Below, piece after piece: positions 48,090 through 59,865 of a DNA stretch of 64,000 bases. Position numbers and translations under genes: made by a program. This DNA is from Phytoseiulus persimilis (Eukaryota > Arthropoda > Arachnida > Mesostigmata > Phytoseiidae). The stretch is from contig CM075103.1 of assembly GCA_037576195.1 (NCBI GenBank), positions 9,796,001-9,860,000 of the forward strand. Reading direction: 5' to 3'. The notes under the pieces were generated by a model. That model made no database searches. It worked only from the letters and a program-made list of their open reading frames with translations, and was not told where the DNA came from. Position 1 is the first letter of the stretch; every line of letters begins with the position of its first letter.

Positions 48090-49162
48090 TTTGTTCCTCG
48101 GCTTACGACGCAATGCTGGCGGAGTTTGTTGTGGTTCGCGCCCCTTAGGGCCGCTATTCTGCAACCGTAAAATACAGATAAAGCCGCTTGTTGTCTGGCT
48201 AGCGCAAAGGTTTGCTCCTTCCTCTGACTGATGCCTGTAGACGATATATTCTGAGTTGACTGAACGGAGAACTTATTCCCAGGTCGTTCTGGGAGAGAAC
48301 GCACGACACTCCATCCGCAGGGCAGAAGTTTTCACCAAACTGCGAATAAGTGCGTGTGTCCATAGATTCCCCGATCAGCCTCGACATCTGTGACACGGAT
48401 CAACTTCATCCCGTTCTTCTTCAAAACTTTCGTTGGCGTCCAGAAAAGGCCATGAGAAAGGTTATACACGAATGGGAACACCCAGAACGCGAATGAGTCC
48501 CGCGTTACACGCAAACGCGGGAACCGTCATGTCCTTAAAACTGAGATGAAAATTCGAAAATCTCCGGCTTGCAGCTGGGCTCTTGGACACCCGAATCCGA
48601 AAACCTTTGAACAAACCTCGGAAAAAACTCCGAGTTGGAGAAAAGATTTGGGTGCAAAGACATCAAGAAAAATGGGGGCAATGGCACTGCGGCTACACCA
48701 GGGAACTCCAGAGAATATGTAGACGAGCGCATCAACCTCAAACTAGACGAGAACCGGCGCGATGGCAAGGCCTCTCGATCAGACCTTCAGAGAAATATGG
48801 GGAAGAATGCAGAACATGCATGACCATACGAGAGGGACCCAACGGATATTGAAGGATTGGGTGAGGAATGGCAAAACATTTTTTCTAGCAACGGGTACCG
48901 AAGACGAGAGGCCGCATCGTCCAGCTGAGTCATCTTTGCTTGCCTAAGGTTTTCTTTTCACAACTGTGATGTTTGCATGGGGGAAAACGCTCGATAAATA
49001 TCCATTTCTCCATCCAGTCCGAGTGCTCCTTCATCGAGGCACAGGTTGAACGATCACACGTAGTCTTTATCACAGTAATACCGTTAGAATGGAGTCAGCG
49101 GATGTTAAATAACAGTTTATTCGAGGGCTCATCCAGTGATGTTGTCGACGAGGGCGAGAATG
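48090..49162. other. Interval between GPATCH4 and PTPA
   Basis: Three overlapping plus-strand frames at about 48540-48935 each look partly protein-like, which suggests a decayed coding or mobile sequence, but none continues without frame change. No gene is called. The PTPA poly(A) signal lies at the right end. Confidence 0.35.
49116..49121 (-). terminator. Poly(A) signal of PTPA
   Basis: AATAAA on the minus strand, 42 bp past the PTPA stop codon. Confidence 0.55.
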
Positions 49163-52100
49163 CTACACCTTTGCTGCGGCCGGCTCTATAGAAACGAGGT
49201 CACCGAAAACCATGTGCTGCACTATAGGGAACTTGCAGAGTACTTCGGCTTTGTACATCCGGATGAGACCTTCGAGGGAGATAGGGCGTCTTGATTAACC
49301 TGGAGATGTGATGTTATCATGCTTCATGGAAGGAACATTATTGGAATGCTCACCATCGTTCAATCTTTGCCAGGAAGGCGTTCCCGACGCGTTGTACAGC
49401 TGGTTGGAGTGCTCGAAGAAAGGTCCCTTTTTCACAGAGTTGATGTAGGCGATGCAAGCCATGAAGAGGTAATCGTCTGCATACCTGAAGCATCGGAGAC
49501 TGAGGCTCAGGAATGGACATTCGGATTCCTTAGTCTAAAACATTCAGCGAGGCAGATATGAATGGGACAACACCGGGGGGAGTGCTGGAGGATCGAGTGT
49601 TCGAGCAGGCATTTAGAAACAGATTTCGAGGTGACGACGACTAGGATTTCCAGCCCGACGACTGGTTATCTAACCGCGGCTAATAACCGCCATGACCGCA
49701 AACAATTCGCAGTTATTAACCGCAAGCGAATTGCGATTATAACCGCATTTAAATGCAATCTTCGACCGGGCTCGGAATTGAGTGTGTATCTCGTCTGGAA
49801 TGCATATGATTTTTCAGGAGAGCGTATTTCCTGATGAGCATACTCAGGAGAACTGAGATCTGGAATTTGGCGCTGGGAATTGAACGAAAACGAACTGACA
49901 GACGTGAAAGCTGCTCTCAGCATTCAGCTCGGCACAGCGGACGACAGTGTGAAGACAATGTTCCGCGGGAATGTGATTTGATGATACTTGACCTAAACCG
50001 TCGGAAATTATGAGACGATCGACTCCGCTCGGCATATACGGTTCGCTCGCCGAATCAGTGACATTTTGCGTGACGGCTTCCGCTCAACGAAGTTCGTACA
50101 CGATTCGGAAATGAGGACTCGACCAGCAATCATTCCTGGAGATCTTACACATCACCTGCAGCCTCGTGATGTTTCTATTAACGAGTCGTCCAAGTACCTC
50201 ATGAGAGAACACTGTACGCGGTGGACTCAACCTTCCAGGCGGAAGGTACGCATCCGGTAATATCAAGAAACCAAGCACAGTTAGAGTAGCTATTATGTGC
50301 GTCGGATCCGCATGTTAGGCATTTCTTGAGGAATCGCGACGGAGTCCTTCAAGAAAACGGGGCATTCTAACGCACTCGCACAGCAACGATGATCTCGGAG
50401 CCGGAAAGCACCGACTTGGAGTCAGAGAAAGCTGGAAGTTGCTCGAGGGGAGCATAGACAGTTTGGGACTGGTTTTCAATGCAGAAGAAGAGAATCAGGA
50501 AGGGCGTCGAGGAATCTGAGAGCATCGCGGGAGGTGGGACGGAGTGAAGACTACAACGGACGGCAACTGCTCATCAGCGTAAAACTAGATGGATTTCGAC
50601 TTTGATGATGATCGAGCGTGTCCTAGAAATCTTCCCAGCCATGAACTATGTGCTCTGTCGCCACGGGGATACCATGAACACGGATGATTCTCGAGCTTCA
50701 AGGAGCATCGCAACCGTGCCCTCCCCTTGCGTACGAGCCATTCTGAATCTCTGTGATAACAAGACTACGATCAGCAATGCCGACAGGATCTTCACATGCC
50801 TCCTTGATGATCTCCGGGATCCGAGAACCGAGCTAGATGCCTTATCCGAAAGAATTTGAGAGAAGAAATCTCTAGAAGGCGGACAATCTTGTCTACCGCT
50901 GTGGGGGTACTAAAGGAGCCTAGCTATGACTTCAAGTCTGAAAGGATGTGTTGCCTAAAGAACTTCCGGATGAAGAGCTGCTCGATGTTATCGCGCAAGT
51001 CACAGATGCTCATGAACCCGTCGCCCCGCCAGAGCCCGGTTCCGTTGCACAAATTCCGGTGCGTTGGGTGAGCCGATGCAAGTCCCGTCAAGCAGGATTT
51101 CTCCCGCTATTGGGAATGGTCCACTTCCAGGAAAGCATGTCATGGGATTCCATCTACGAGCCCTCCGGATCTTTTGCGCGTGCAAGAGCCACGATCGACA
51201 GAATACTGAACTTGAGACGAGAATTCACACTTCATGAAGCCGGAGGCGGTCATGGCCGTCTTCTCGACCGATGCCTGGAAGCTTTATCGGGAGTCCCGCC
51301 GACCTCCGCCCAGACCGACGAAGACTTCAGTCCGGTTCGATTTTTGCTAGGGGCGAACCGTGCGACGATGTAACCGAGCAGCCTCGATGATAGATTCTTC
51401 TTGCGGAAAGCATTCCAGAACGGTCTCTCGTGAAGCGAGAAATCGTGCTACAGAAAACTAGTCTCCCAACCATGTGCCGCAGGCGCTGTGTACATCTATT
51501 ATACAGTAACTCTTACAAGCTGATGCTCTCTTAACTTGAATCATAAAATTCCCTGGGGGCTCCATCTATGCCGAAGATATGGGGTGGGGCTTCGAGGAGC
51601 TGAGTTGTCGGTTCTATGTCTATAGAATCATATGGTTTCTGACGTTACCGCTATGGAACTCATTGCAAAATATCTCAGCCATGCCCAAGATTACTCTGTG
51701 AATGACTTGCGGTTATAACCGCGGTTATGAGGTTGCGGTTATCGCTTAACCGTAATCGCGGTTATTTGCAAAGCCTTGTGACGACAAATTTGGAGTGCGT
51801 GTCACACAGATGCTCGACAACATTTTATAATGCGATGAAGGCATGCAGGGAAGAACAGGGCAACGATCCAGAGGTCCGCGGAAGAATGAATGTACATGAA
51901 GAAGAGAAAACGATCGAGATCGTGAAGCTAACCAAACGAAATCGCTGAATATGGGGAAGAGCGACTAAGGAGTACATAGCCACGCCCTCTTGATCGAAAA
52001 TCAAAGAAAATTATCTGCTTAGATGGCTTGTCAGTGAGGAAAGGGTCTCCTACATGTGACAGAATCTTTCATTCGGCCGATTCGTTGTAAACAGCATCAT

Positions 52101-53318
52101 CGAGAATAAATACTCACTTTTCCGGGATATCTTCGTTCAAAAACTGACAGGGATCCGAAATTTCGGGGTTGGGTCGCGCCGGCGCGTCAACGATCAGCTG
52201 GGAACTCCCCCACACAAACGGAAGGAACTGGAAATCATCCAACGACCAAACCTAGAAACAAAGGTATTACGGTTACAGTAAATGCCTCGAATCAGAGCAC
52301 CTCAACATGGTTCCCCGTTCAAGCTCGATAAGATCTGTACTCACGCCATGGCTGCCGGCCGGCTCCATTCTGTACACGGTTTGAAGCTTTCGCACCAGTT
52401 GCATGTATCTGTGGGTTGACAAAATACTCGCCTGAAGGGCTACGGCTGAAAATCTCGCATGTCAAGTTGGAATCCCGAGCAAAACTTCGACCACCTGAGA
52501 GGCTCAGCACTCACTTGGTGAAAACCTTGCAGACCACGGCGGGAGCGTCAGGTTCTTCGAGGAAGCCGATTTTGAACAGACACATCAAAAATACGACGAA
52601 GTTCATTTCGTGACCGGTTCCGTAATCAATTCGAGTCTGGTTCCCTGGATTCGGAAGAAGATATGCCCAATTCGATCTGTTGCGAAGATTTCATGGAGTC
52701 TCCCCAAGTACTCACACCAATCCTTCGCGTGTCTCCTCTTACCGAAGGAATCAACGAAATAAGCCGCAAGCTCAGCAGCCCTTGATTTCAAGTGTTGAGG
52801 AAGAATTTCTTTGATGGAATCCTCTTTTCGATCCGCGAACTTCTGGAACCACTGTCGGTACGCAGCGTTCCCGAATCGCGCGGGCTGGGAGATCGGCGGG
52901 GTTTCATCGATAATCTTGTCGAGTTCCACCAGGAGACCCAGAAGCTTATTCACATTCTCGCTCACGGTCATCTCAGACCTGGAATCAGATGCTTGAGTCC
53001 TTCCGTGATTTAAAAGGATAGTGTCTCGTCAACACCGATCTCGTCTTCGACATCTGGACATCCGACAAGACACCCCGGAGCGATCACATTTCGGCGAACT
53101 CCGATGGAGGAGTATGATATATCGACCACATATACGACAGTTTCGCCTCGCCTCAACCTCGTTCGAGGCAGACGTTAGATGACTCACCCAGCATTGAGCC
53201 CACGGGTAGCTTTATTCATGGCGAGGACAAATTGTGAGAAGTCGTCATAGGCTTTACTCTTCAGCCACTTATCGATATCCTTCGGGGTTCTGATCTGTCT
53301 CACCGGTAGTTCGGCCAT
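49163..53318 (-). CDS. PTPA: PP2A phosphatase activator (PTPA)
   Basis: Seven exons on the minus strand, all phases checked: 53318-53188, 52978-52743, 52644-52515, 52408-52345, 52251-52118, 49484-49354 and 49269-49163; 310 residues. PTPA is a peptidyl-prolyl isomerase-like activator that helps load metal into and reactivate the PP2A catalytic subunit in cytosol and nucleus. Landmarks: KDIDKWLKSKAY near the start (human GKWKRSQAY), DETPP-Q-ARFGN-AYR in exon 2, RIDYGTGHE at 127-135, RMEPAGSHGVWSLDDF and QFLPFVWGSSQL around 188-206, FFEHSNQLYN in exon 6 and LIRMYKAEVLCKFP in exon 7. The vertebrate insert before the DETPP region is absent. Five introns are 64-209 bp, but intron 5 is 2.6 kb and carries a hAT transposon relic on the opposite strand. 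Head to head with Lunapark (start codons about 1.07 kb apart). Confidence 0.95.
49665..51768 (+). mobile_element. hAT transposon relic in PTPA intron 5
   Basis: Two arrays rich in AACCGC/GCGGTTA words (49665-49751 and 51707-51768), mostly in opposite orientation, bracket a degenerate coding region. Frames at 50602-50859 and 50856-50940 encode LSERI followed by REEISRRRTILSTAVGVL, like the region before the hAT dimerisation domain. The frame 50948-51373 ends with LRREFTLHEAGGGHGRLLDR and ALSGVPPTSAQTDEDFSPV, matching the hAT C-terminal block LFEATG..R..L..LY.ALL.IPPTS.EAERAFS. Stops and frame changes show it is dead. The arrays are probably subterminal transposase-binding repeats. It is antisense to PTPA and removed with the intron. 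Confidence 0.7.
50066..50260 (+). pseudogene. pogo/Tigger-like transposase fragment
   Basis: A 64-codon frame contains PAIIPGDLTHHLQPRDVSIN followed by SSKYLMREHCTRW. This matches the end of the DDE_1 (pogo/Tigger) transposase domain, whose usual form is VIPGG.TS.LQPLDVS.N..FK..LR..W. An upstream short frame (about 49851-49983, with GIWRWELNENELTDVKAALS) may be another piece. It lies inside the hAT-bracketed segment, so it is either a nested insertion or an older neighbour. Only the C-terminal third is visible and it cannot be active. Confidence 0.65.
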
Positions 53319-54388
53319 TCTCCGCGGGCTTACAAATGTCAAGCGGAACAAGGGTCTCGGAGCACCAAGTGGCTCCTTTTCTCTCGGGAGACGTTCAAGT
53401 CTTCATAAAACGTTCCTGGATAGCGCTGGAATGATGTCTGATGACCGATCTCCTGTGACTCCAAGTTCCGCGCCCTGTGCCACCGCAACGCACTCTGGCT
53501 GACAACCTCTGTGAGCGCTAACAGATCACTGTCCACGCACTGTATCCACCCGGGCACTTCTCTGAGCGCTGGCTGAAGACTCAGTTCGCGTCGATGAGAT
53601 GGTCTGTGTGATTTACGGGTGTATTTGCGCTGATTAGCGGTCTAAACAGACAATCCACGGCGGCCTGGATCAGCCTCTCATACTATTTGCTGGGAAACCC
53701 TCGACACAGCTCGAATTGATACCGTGTCCAGTGTTTACAAACGGGAGCGGCAGCCGAACGGAAAACCTCACCACGGAACGATGTCATCATCGTTCGTCTG
53801 GTAAACATCGACAGCGGGGCCCCGTTCGTGGCTACCGCCATCGTTGACGGTGCAGTTGGACACGAGAACAACAGAGAGTCGGTTTCAGCAAAGAGAGGAA
53901 AATAACTGTGAGATGAGTACGTGTTGCTTTCTACCATCACTGATGATGCCGAAGCAGCCGCCTCATCGATCCATGATGACCCACAACAACACGATCACCA
54001 GCATCACCGACAGGATCGGTGTTTCGTGGTAGCTGCCCGTTTCCCGTCGAAACCGTGGTCGTGGATATTCTGCTACTTTAAGAAGACATCAAACGTCGGG
54101 CCGCATCGAGAGGAGCGACATCGTCCACCTTAAATTTTCACTCTGTGAGGCCGTGGCTGGGCTGTTAGCTTTTCTTCCCGGCGGGATAACTCGACGACCA
54201 TCGACTACCTGACGGTCAGCTCGCCCGCTGCTCCACTGCTCAGCTGCGGAGTGAGACAGACCGGCGCACCTGCTGACGTTTCCAGTCCTACACCGGATTC
54301 CACGTTCCATCTGCGTCGACAGGCTCGACTCTTCAGCCTCGCAAGCCCGCTGCTTAGATAGGGATCTCAGACTCGCCGAATAGTCGCC
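53319..54388. promoter_or_regulatory. Shared divergent promoter region of PTPA and Lunapark
   Basis: About 1.07 kb separates the divergent start codons and must hold both 5' UTRs and promoters. Frames in it are short and motif-free. No TATA box or other core element was assigned with confidence. Confidence 0.4.
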
Positions 54389-57300
54389 ATGGGTGCGATC
54401 ATCTCGAAATTCAGGGTGAGTGAATTTTGCTTGGGAATTTCGCCAACGAATAGGAGGAGCTCCTCAAGCTCGTACGTATCGAACGTTGCCGGGCCTGTTT
54501 TTCTCGCATGGTCGAAACGGGAAGAATCTTCGTCGTTCGACAAATGGACTTCGTTCTCTTCGTTAACGATACCGGCCATATAGTTGTTCTTCCTGCTTTC
54601 TGGAGATCAGAATTTCCTGGAAATCGACATCCAGCCTTGACGAGATTTTCCCTCTCTGAATATGGAACGAGGCTCATGCGGAAGCTTGGGTTGATTGTGT
54701 GCCTCCGAGGGATGCGCACAGAAGCTAGAGAGTCGTGGCCTCATTATCCCCTGCTCAAGTCTCATCTGCTCCCTTTGTGCGAGGAGTATCGGTGAAATGA
54801 GCTCGAAATTGTTGCGGCAGCGGCGTGTCGTCGACGCGCACAGCAGTATGAATTCCGAGTCCGATGCTCCGGCAGGTTTCCGATGCATGTGTGAGATATT
54901 CCTGGAGAGCAACAAGTGCACCAGCATTTTGCCGTAATTTTGCTCTGGAATCGTTCCCGAGAGGGCTGCTGACAACTCCTCGCACAGCCAGCCTTGTCGA
55001 GATCTTTCTTATCGTTCTCAACAACAGCGAGTTCGCGCTTGAGATCCTTCGACCTCCGAAACGAGTTCTCATTCTTTTTGAACAAGGAAACGCACTTGGC
55101 GGCGCATGGAAAGCTCGTGTATTGATGGGCTGAAAGTCACTGCTTTCTCATTTCCCTCGAAAACTCGGCGGAGTCGATTCTGGGAGGGGACGTCGACGGC
55201 CCGTGTCGACCTTTCTATCTGTATGACTCGCCAAGCTCTATGACTGACTTTGACTCTGATTGCGTATTCACAGAAAGAGCCTCCAACATTAGAACAGCAG
55301 TTGGAGTCCGTGGATAAGAAGATCTTCCAGATACATGAGTTCAACGAAGCGACTGAACATGCCATGAAAAAAATTGTCGGTGGGTACCATCAGAGGAAAT
55401 CTGAGATGTTTCTTCTGTCAGTCAACTCCGCTATGGAGGCATATTGTGGTTCTCCACGGGGCCCAATAAGGGAGCCAGCCTGTTGCCACGTTTGCGGGAG
55501 ACCTTGACCTAACCTTCCCTCGCGCTTCCAGGTGCAATGCTGTTTTATGGTTGGGGACTCATAATCCTGGGAGGGGTTCTAGCTTATTTCTACTTCGACC
55601 ATACGTTGGAATCGAGTCTGATCTGTTTTGCTCCTGTGATCCTGGCCCCGTTCGTTTTGATGGGTGAGTTTGCTGGAGGCCGTGCACTTCGACTGTAGAC
55701 CTAGTTCACAAAAAGCAGCTGTCAAGCGTTCTCCAAGCATGATCAGGATGATTATTATGGGAGTTGCTCGGGTGATTCCCAGCTCGAAGTAGATGTTTCG
55801 CATCGCTTACAGGCAGTAAAGCATTACTCCAACATTATTACACATCACGTCTCGAGCGGAAGAAAGGAGAACTCAACACACTCATCAAGGAGAAGAAATC
55901 TCTGATAGACAAAGTGAAAGAGACCGTCTCTTACAAAAAGGTGGGTACGAGTCCACACGTCTTTAGCTGAGAGCTTCTGATCAGTCATACTAATCCATTT
56001 CTCTCAAGAGGAACTGCACGATTTAGTGGTGATCCATATTTCGTTCAGGCTCAGGAGATACTGGAGAAGTTCGACAACGAAACTAGAATGAGGAAAGCGC
56101 AGGCCGAACAACAGCAAGCGATGCAAACTGTTCTACAACAGAGCGGTGAGACGCCTCAAGCTAAAATCCCTGCTACCCAAAGAAATTCACTCGAGAATGG
56201 TAGTTCGGTTTGGTTGCTTCTTTCACTTGAATATTTGATAACGATTCCGTTGATGCTTGCAATGATTTGGCGTCACTTGGGCCATGGAAGGATGTCCTCA
56301 ATAACTGCCTGAATGATTGGCGAGCGAGGGAGAAAGAACAATAATTCGCCTGATTTGATGATGCTGGTTAACTCGCGTAACAAGCGCATGTTTCGAAGAA
56401 GGATAGAAACAGAATGTTTTTGGTGAGATCGATTACCTGGGCTTCCTCCGTGGTGGCCTGGGCAGCCCGACAGCCCACCGGGTGTTCTGCCATGGCGATC
56501 CGTGCTGAAATGATACTAAGTAACGTTGGTTTCTGAAGGTATCGACATTCGACGTCGCACAGTCGGCACTCCCATGGGTGCCATGGCAGCTCAACGTGGT
56601 CCTCTCATGGGTTCAAATCAGGCTCCATTCACACCTTTGCGGCACAATCAGTACCAGCCGTCCCTACAAAGTGAGTTGCGTCGACTCATCGAATGCTTCT
56701 AACTACTCCACTTCCTGGTTGATTGACGCCATGGGTCCCAGTGGATTCTCTCTGTTGATGGTTGGCCATGGAGGAAGAACATGAAACCGATTCGATGGGC
56801 GTTAACTAAGCAATGGTTGTTGGCTTCCTTCAGATGCGATGCAAACCCCCACTCGGAGTCCGTATTTGCCCAAAACCGCTCGTCCAATCCTACCTCAAGA
56901 CAGAGGAACTGTTGAGAAGATGATCGATTACATTGTGGGTGAAGGCCCGAATAATAGGTGAGAACTCAATGCAAGCGCAGTCTTCCGATTAGTCCGTGTA
57001 CCTTGAAAACTGACTGACCCGACTACTATGTTCTGGATTCGATGATTTCAGATATGCCTTGATCTGCAGAAAGTGCTCTGGACACAACGGAATGGCTCTG
57101 AAGGAAGAGTTTGAGTTTCTCGCTTTCAAATGTTGTTACTGTTTTCATTTCAATGGTGCAAGAAGGCAACGGCCGCTTGCCCCAGCCCCACCGAGCTTGA
57201 GCAACGCCAACTCTACAACGTCACTGAATGACGCATCGAGATGTGAGTTCCGCTGAATGCAGAAAGAGGCGTCAATTTTGCTGGACGAGATTCAGGGAGG

Positions 57301-57627
57301 TCCACCAGCGCGCTGCCCCCAGGAGCGCATTCGAGTGGGAACGGAATCTCATGTTGATTTTTTTTCACAGCGAGTTCTCCTGTTCCTTCGGGTCCTTCGG
57401 CGAAGGACTCTGATCAGGAAACAGAAACAGGGTCTCAGAAGTCACCTGATACTCCGGTTATTCCGGGATCGCCAAAGGGTGACAGACCGTCTCTTGACGT
57501 GCACAAAGATTTACCCGATGTGCCACCCGAACAGCAGGAGCCACCGCAGGTAGCCAAATACCGTTCGAAGACTTCATTCAGCGCACCGACGCTGTTTATT
57601 TTTCTTGATCTCGTTGGAGATGTTTAA
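54389..57627 (+). CDS. LNPK: Lunapark, ER junction-shaping protein
   Basis: Nine exons with matching phases: 54389-54415, 55274-55379, 55532-55663, 55813-55940, 56049-56145, 56539-56670, 56834-56957, 57052-57242 and 57371-57627; 397 residues. Lunapark stabilises three-way junctions of the tubular ER. Visible: MGAIISKFR start with Gly2, a likely N-myristoylation site as in the human protein; a short coiled coil (LEQQLESVDKKI); two membrane helices in exons 3-4 (FYGWGLIILGGVLAYFYF and ICFAPVILAPFVLMG); a charged coiled coil (LERKKGELNTLIKEKKSLID); the conserved ARPILP...VEKMIDYIVGEGP linker; and a C4 zinc finger with Cys254, Cys257, Cys276 and Cys279 around SGHNGMALKEEFEFLAFKC. The tail is Pro/Ser/Asp-rich. 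Intron 1 is 858 bp and the rest are 109-393 bp. Confidence 0.95.
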
Positions 57628-58320
57628 CGAGCCCGTCTTCTCAGGTGATCTCAGAAACGAGAGACGAGTAGGGGACCTGTAACCGTAGACGAACAGCGGG
57701 GGCTATTTCGCAACCGTCACTCACCGAATGTTCCCGTTATGGCAGGCCAAACAACGATGGATCACCGAAGAATCGATGTTGCAATATATTGAATTAATAT
57801 ACTCTCAATAAATTTCTGTACAGTATCGTGTTTTCCGAAACCGAAACAAGACCGAGACACTTCGATTCACTGGATGTGTTCGATGGTGATGTAAACATGC
57901 GGTTCATAGAAACGGTTCGGCAAGCAGTTCCGATTTCCGGATTCTGAAGAGAGCCAGAATCACAAGCACGTTCATAGTTCACTTCAAGTCACAACCCCAG
58001 AGAAATAAATTCAATCGGGGTCACGAATCTAGAGGACGGGCCGCACTGCATCGATTCGTCGCCGATGCATCAGATAGAGGGAATCCTCATGGGGTTCCAG
58101 GAGAGGAGGAACGCCCGGACATCATGGGAGCATCCACATGCACGCCGTTGAAAAAAAGCAAAGCAAGCGCCGATCGATACTTACCTCACCCAGAAGCGCA
58201 GTCATCGGAGCGGAATTCCTCGTTCAGCTCCCGGATCGAATGTGATTTCGAATCAAATCATCTTGGATGCTCGGAGGACAGTGTTGAGCCTTACATACCC
58301 GCCATATATTTCTAGGTCAC
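57628..58320. other. 3' flank of Lunapark
   Basis: Lunapark 3' UTR with a poly(A) signal near 57807, then no recognisable gene before the hAT relic. Confidence 0.4.
57807..57812 (+). terminator. Poly(A) signal of Lunapark
   Basis: AATAAA about 180 bp past the stop codon at 57625-57627. Confidence 0.5.
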
Positions 58321-58359
58321 AGAGGCTCTCTTGCGTTCGATTAGACGACCGTTGATGCA

Positions 58360-58880
58360 AAAGACCGATATCTCACGGTGTACGTACATCATTCCGCACA
58401 AACATTTGGGGCTTCCGGAATTACTCCTCCGGGCCTTGTTAGAGTCGGTAATGTAGCCACAGGAGAATATTCGGAAGACATCATCAACAAGCGATTAAGC
58501 AGTTTCGGCCTCTCGCCGGATCATGTGATGATGTCCTCGGGGCAGCCGACGTGATGGACCTTGAAAGCCAGAAGTGCTGAGCTCACTGTCCTCATGTCCC
58601 TAATAGGATGACGAGACCGATGAGGGAAGAGAACTGAAACATTGAACAAAAAACTACAGAATTTAAGAAGCGAATTCAGCCTCCATGGCACCGAAGGCAG
58701 TCATGGCTGACTTCTCGACCGGAACCTGGCAGCTTCATCGGGAATCCTCGTGACATTTGCAAAGCCTGACAGGGACGGGTCTTCGCAACCCAATATTACC
58801 GATCACGTCCTGCGAAGAAGCATAACTGGAGTCCTTGAGGGCCGGGATCGAGGACTCGATTCCGGGAGAGGAGAATAAAG
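58360..58880 (+). mobile_element. Second hAT transposase relic
   Basis: The frame 58369-58554 encodes YLTVYVHHSAQTFGAS, GLVRVGNVATGEYSEDIINK and RLSSFGLSPDHVMM, the hAT segment leading to the TDGASV-type catalytic region, and then stops at TGA. At about 58655-58800 a second piece (LRSEFSLHGTEGSHG, stop, LLDRNLAASSGILVTF) is the same C-terminal block as in the relic in PTPA intron 5; the DNA of the two copies also aligns (for example GGCAGTCATGG against GGCGGTCATGG, then CTTCTCGACCG in both). Several stops make it a pseudogene. Confidence 0.62.
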
Positions 58881-58902
58881 CAACGGGTACAAGACATAAG
58901 TT

Positions 58903-58908
58903 TTATTG
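58903..58908 (-). terminator. Possible poly(A) signal of ADAM10
   Basis: AATAAA on the minus strand about 960 bp past the ADAM10 stop codon at 59866. It is the first perfect match noticed, and a nearer variant signal cannot be excluded. Confidence 0.3.
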
Positions 58909-59865
58909 AACATCCTTGACGATTCAATGCACCTCATCGTCTTTGCACATGCCTATGACTTGGCATCGGTTGGATTCAGGTTTCTCCACCGTTTGTAAAA
59001 AAACCTCATTGTTTCATTCACATTATCCGCTCACATCGGTACGCACGCTACATCTCAGTTCACGCTTGCATCTCAACAGCTCCATTCTCTCATTTTTTCT
59101 TTTCTATCATCAACTAAACCAGAAAGTTAGTCTCTGGGAGAGGCTGGCATTCCCAACAGCGATGCCGCATGACACTGACTTCGGCAGTACGATTTGTCGA
59201 ATGGTTCAGTTTCACCTTTCCTTAAAATTTCCCTCATGTTAGCCTGCTTACTGTCCTCCTCCTCCAATACAAGTTTCTAGTGTTTTTTGGAGTGATTGAA
59301 TTGAATTGTTTCGCTCTTAGTTTTCTACTATATACAAGAGGCGTTCTCATATCTTACAGCGGAATAATCTTCGCCGAGCTCACAGGGCTCTAAGGTAGAG
59401 ATCAGACCCTAGAAGACTCGTTCGGATCAAAAAGTAACTACGCGGGGGAAATATCGAGTCTCGCGGCTGCAAAACGCTCAGATCATTTCGTCCCTACTAC
59501 TCCTCACCCAAACTAGTAATTCGTCCCCCATAACCTTCGGAGTCCGGGATCAATGGTGGCGGCGACCAGCCGCCACTTTGCTTCTTGTAAGTGTTCTCCT
59601 CTCGGCGGTGACGTCTTTGATTATATACATGATAAGGATGTACAGACGCTAGCATTTGGCTCGTGCGTCCTTGACGGAATTCGCCCCGACGACCATATAC
59701 ACAAATAGCCTAATGCCAAACCATTCCCATCCTTCCTCACTACTGCGAACCGATTGTTCTCTCAGTTGCTCATTCCCCACTTCCGTCTGCTTGGATTCGT
59801 GCTTCGCCTCGATTTCCTTTGGTCTCAATCTCATCCTCGAGATTGTCGCTGTTATCTCAATACAG

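Noticed and set aside
48540..48935. Three partly protein-like plus-strand frames
   Set aside because: No single frame continues, no family is recognised, and frame changes would have to be assumed.
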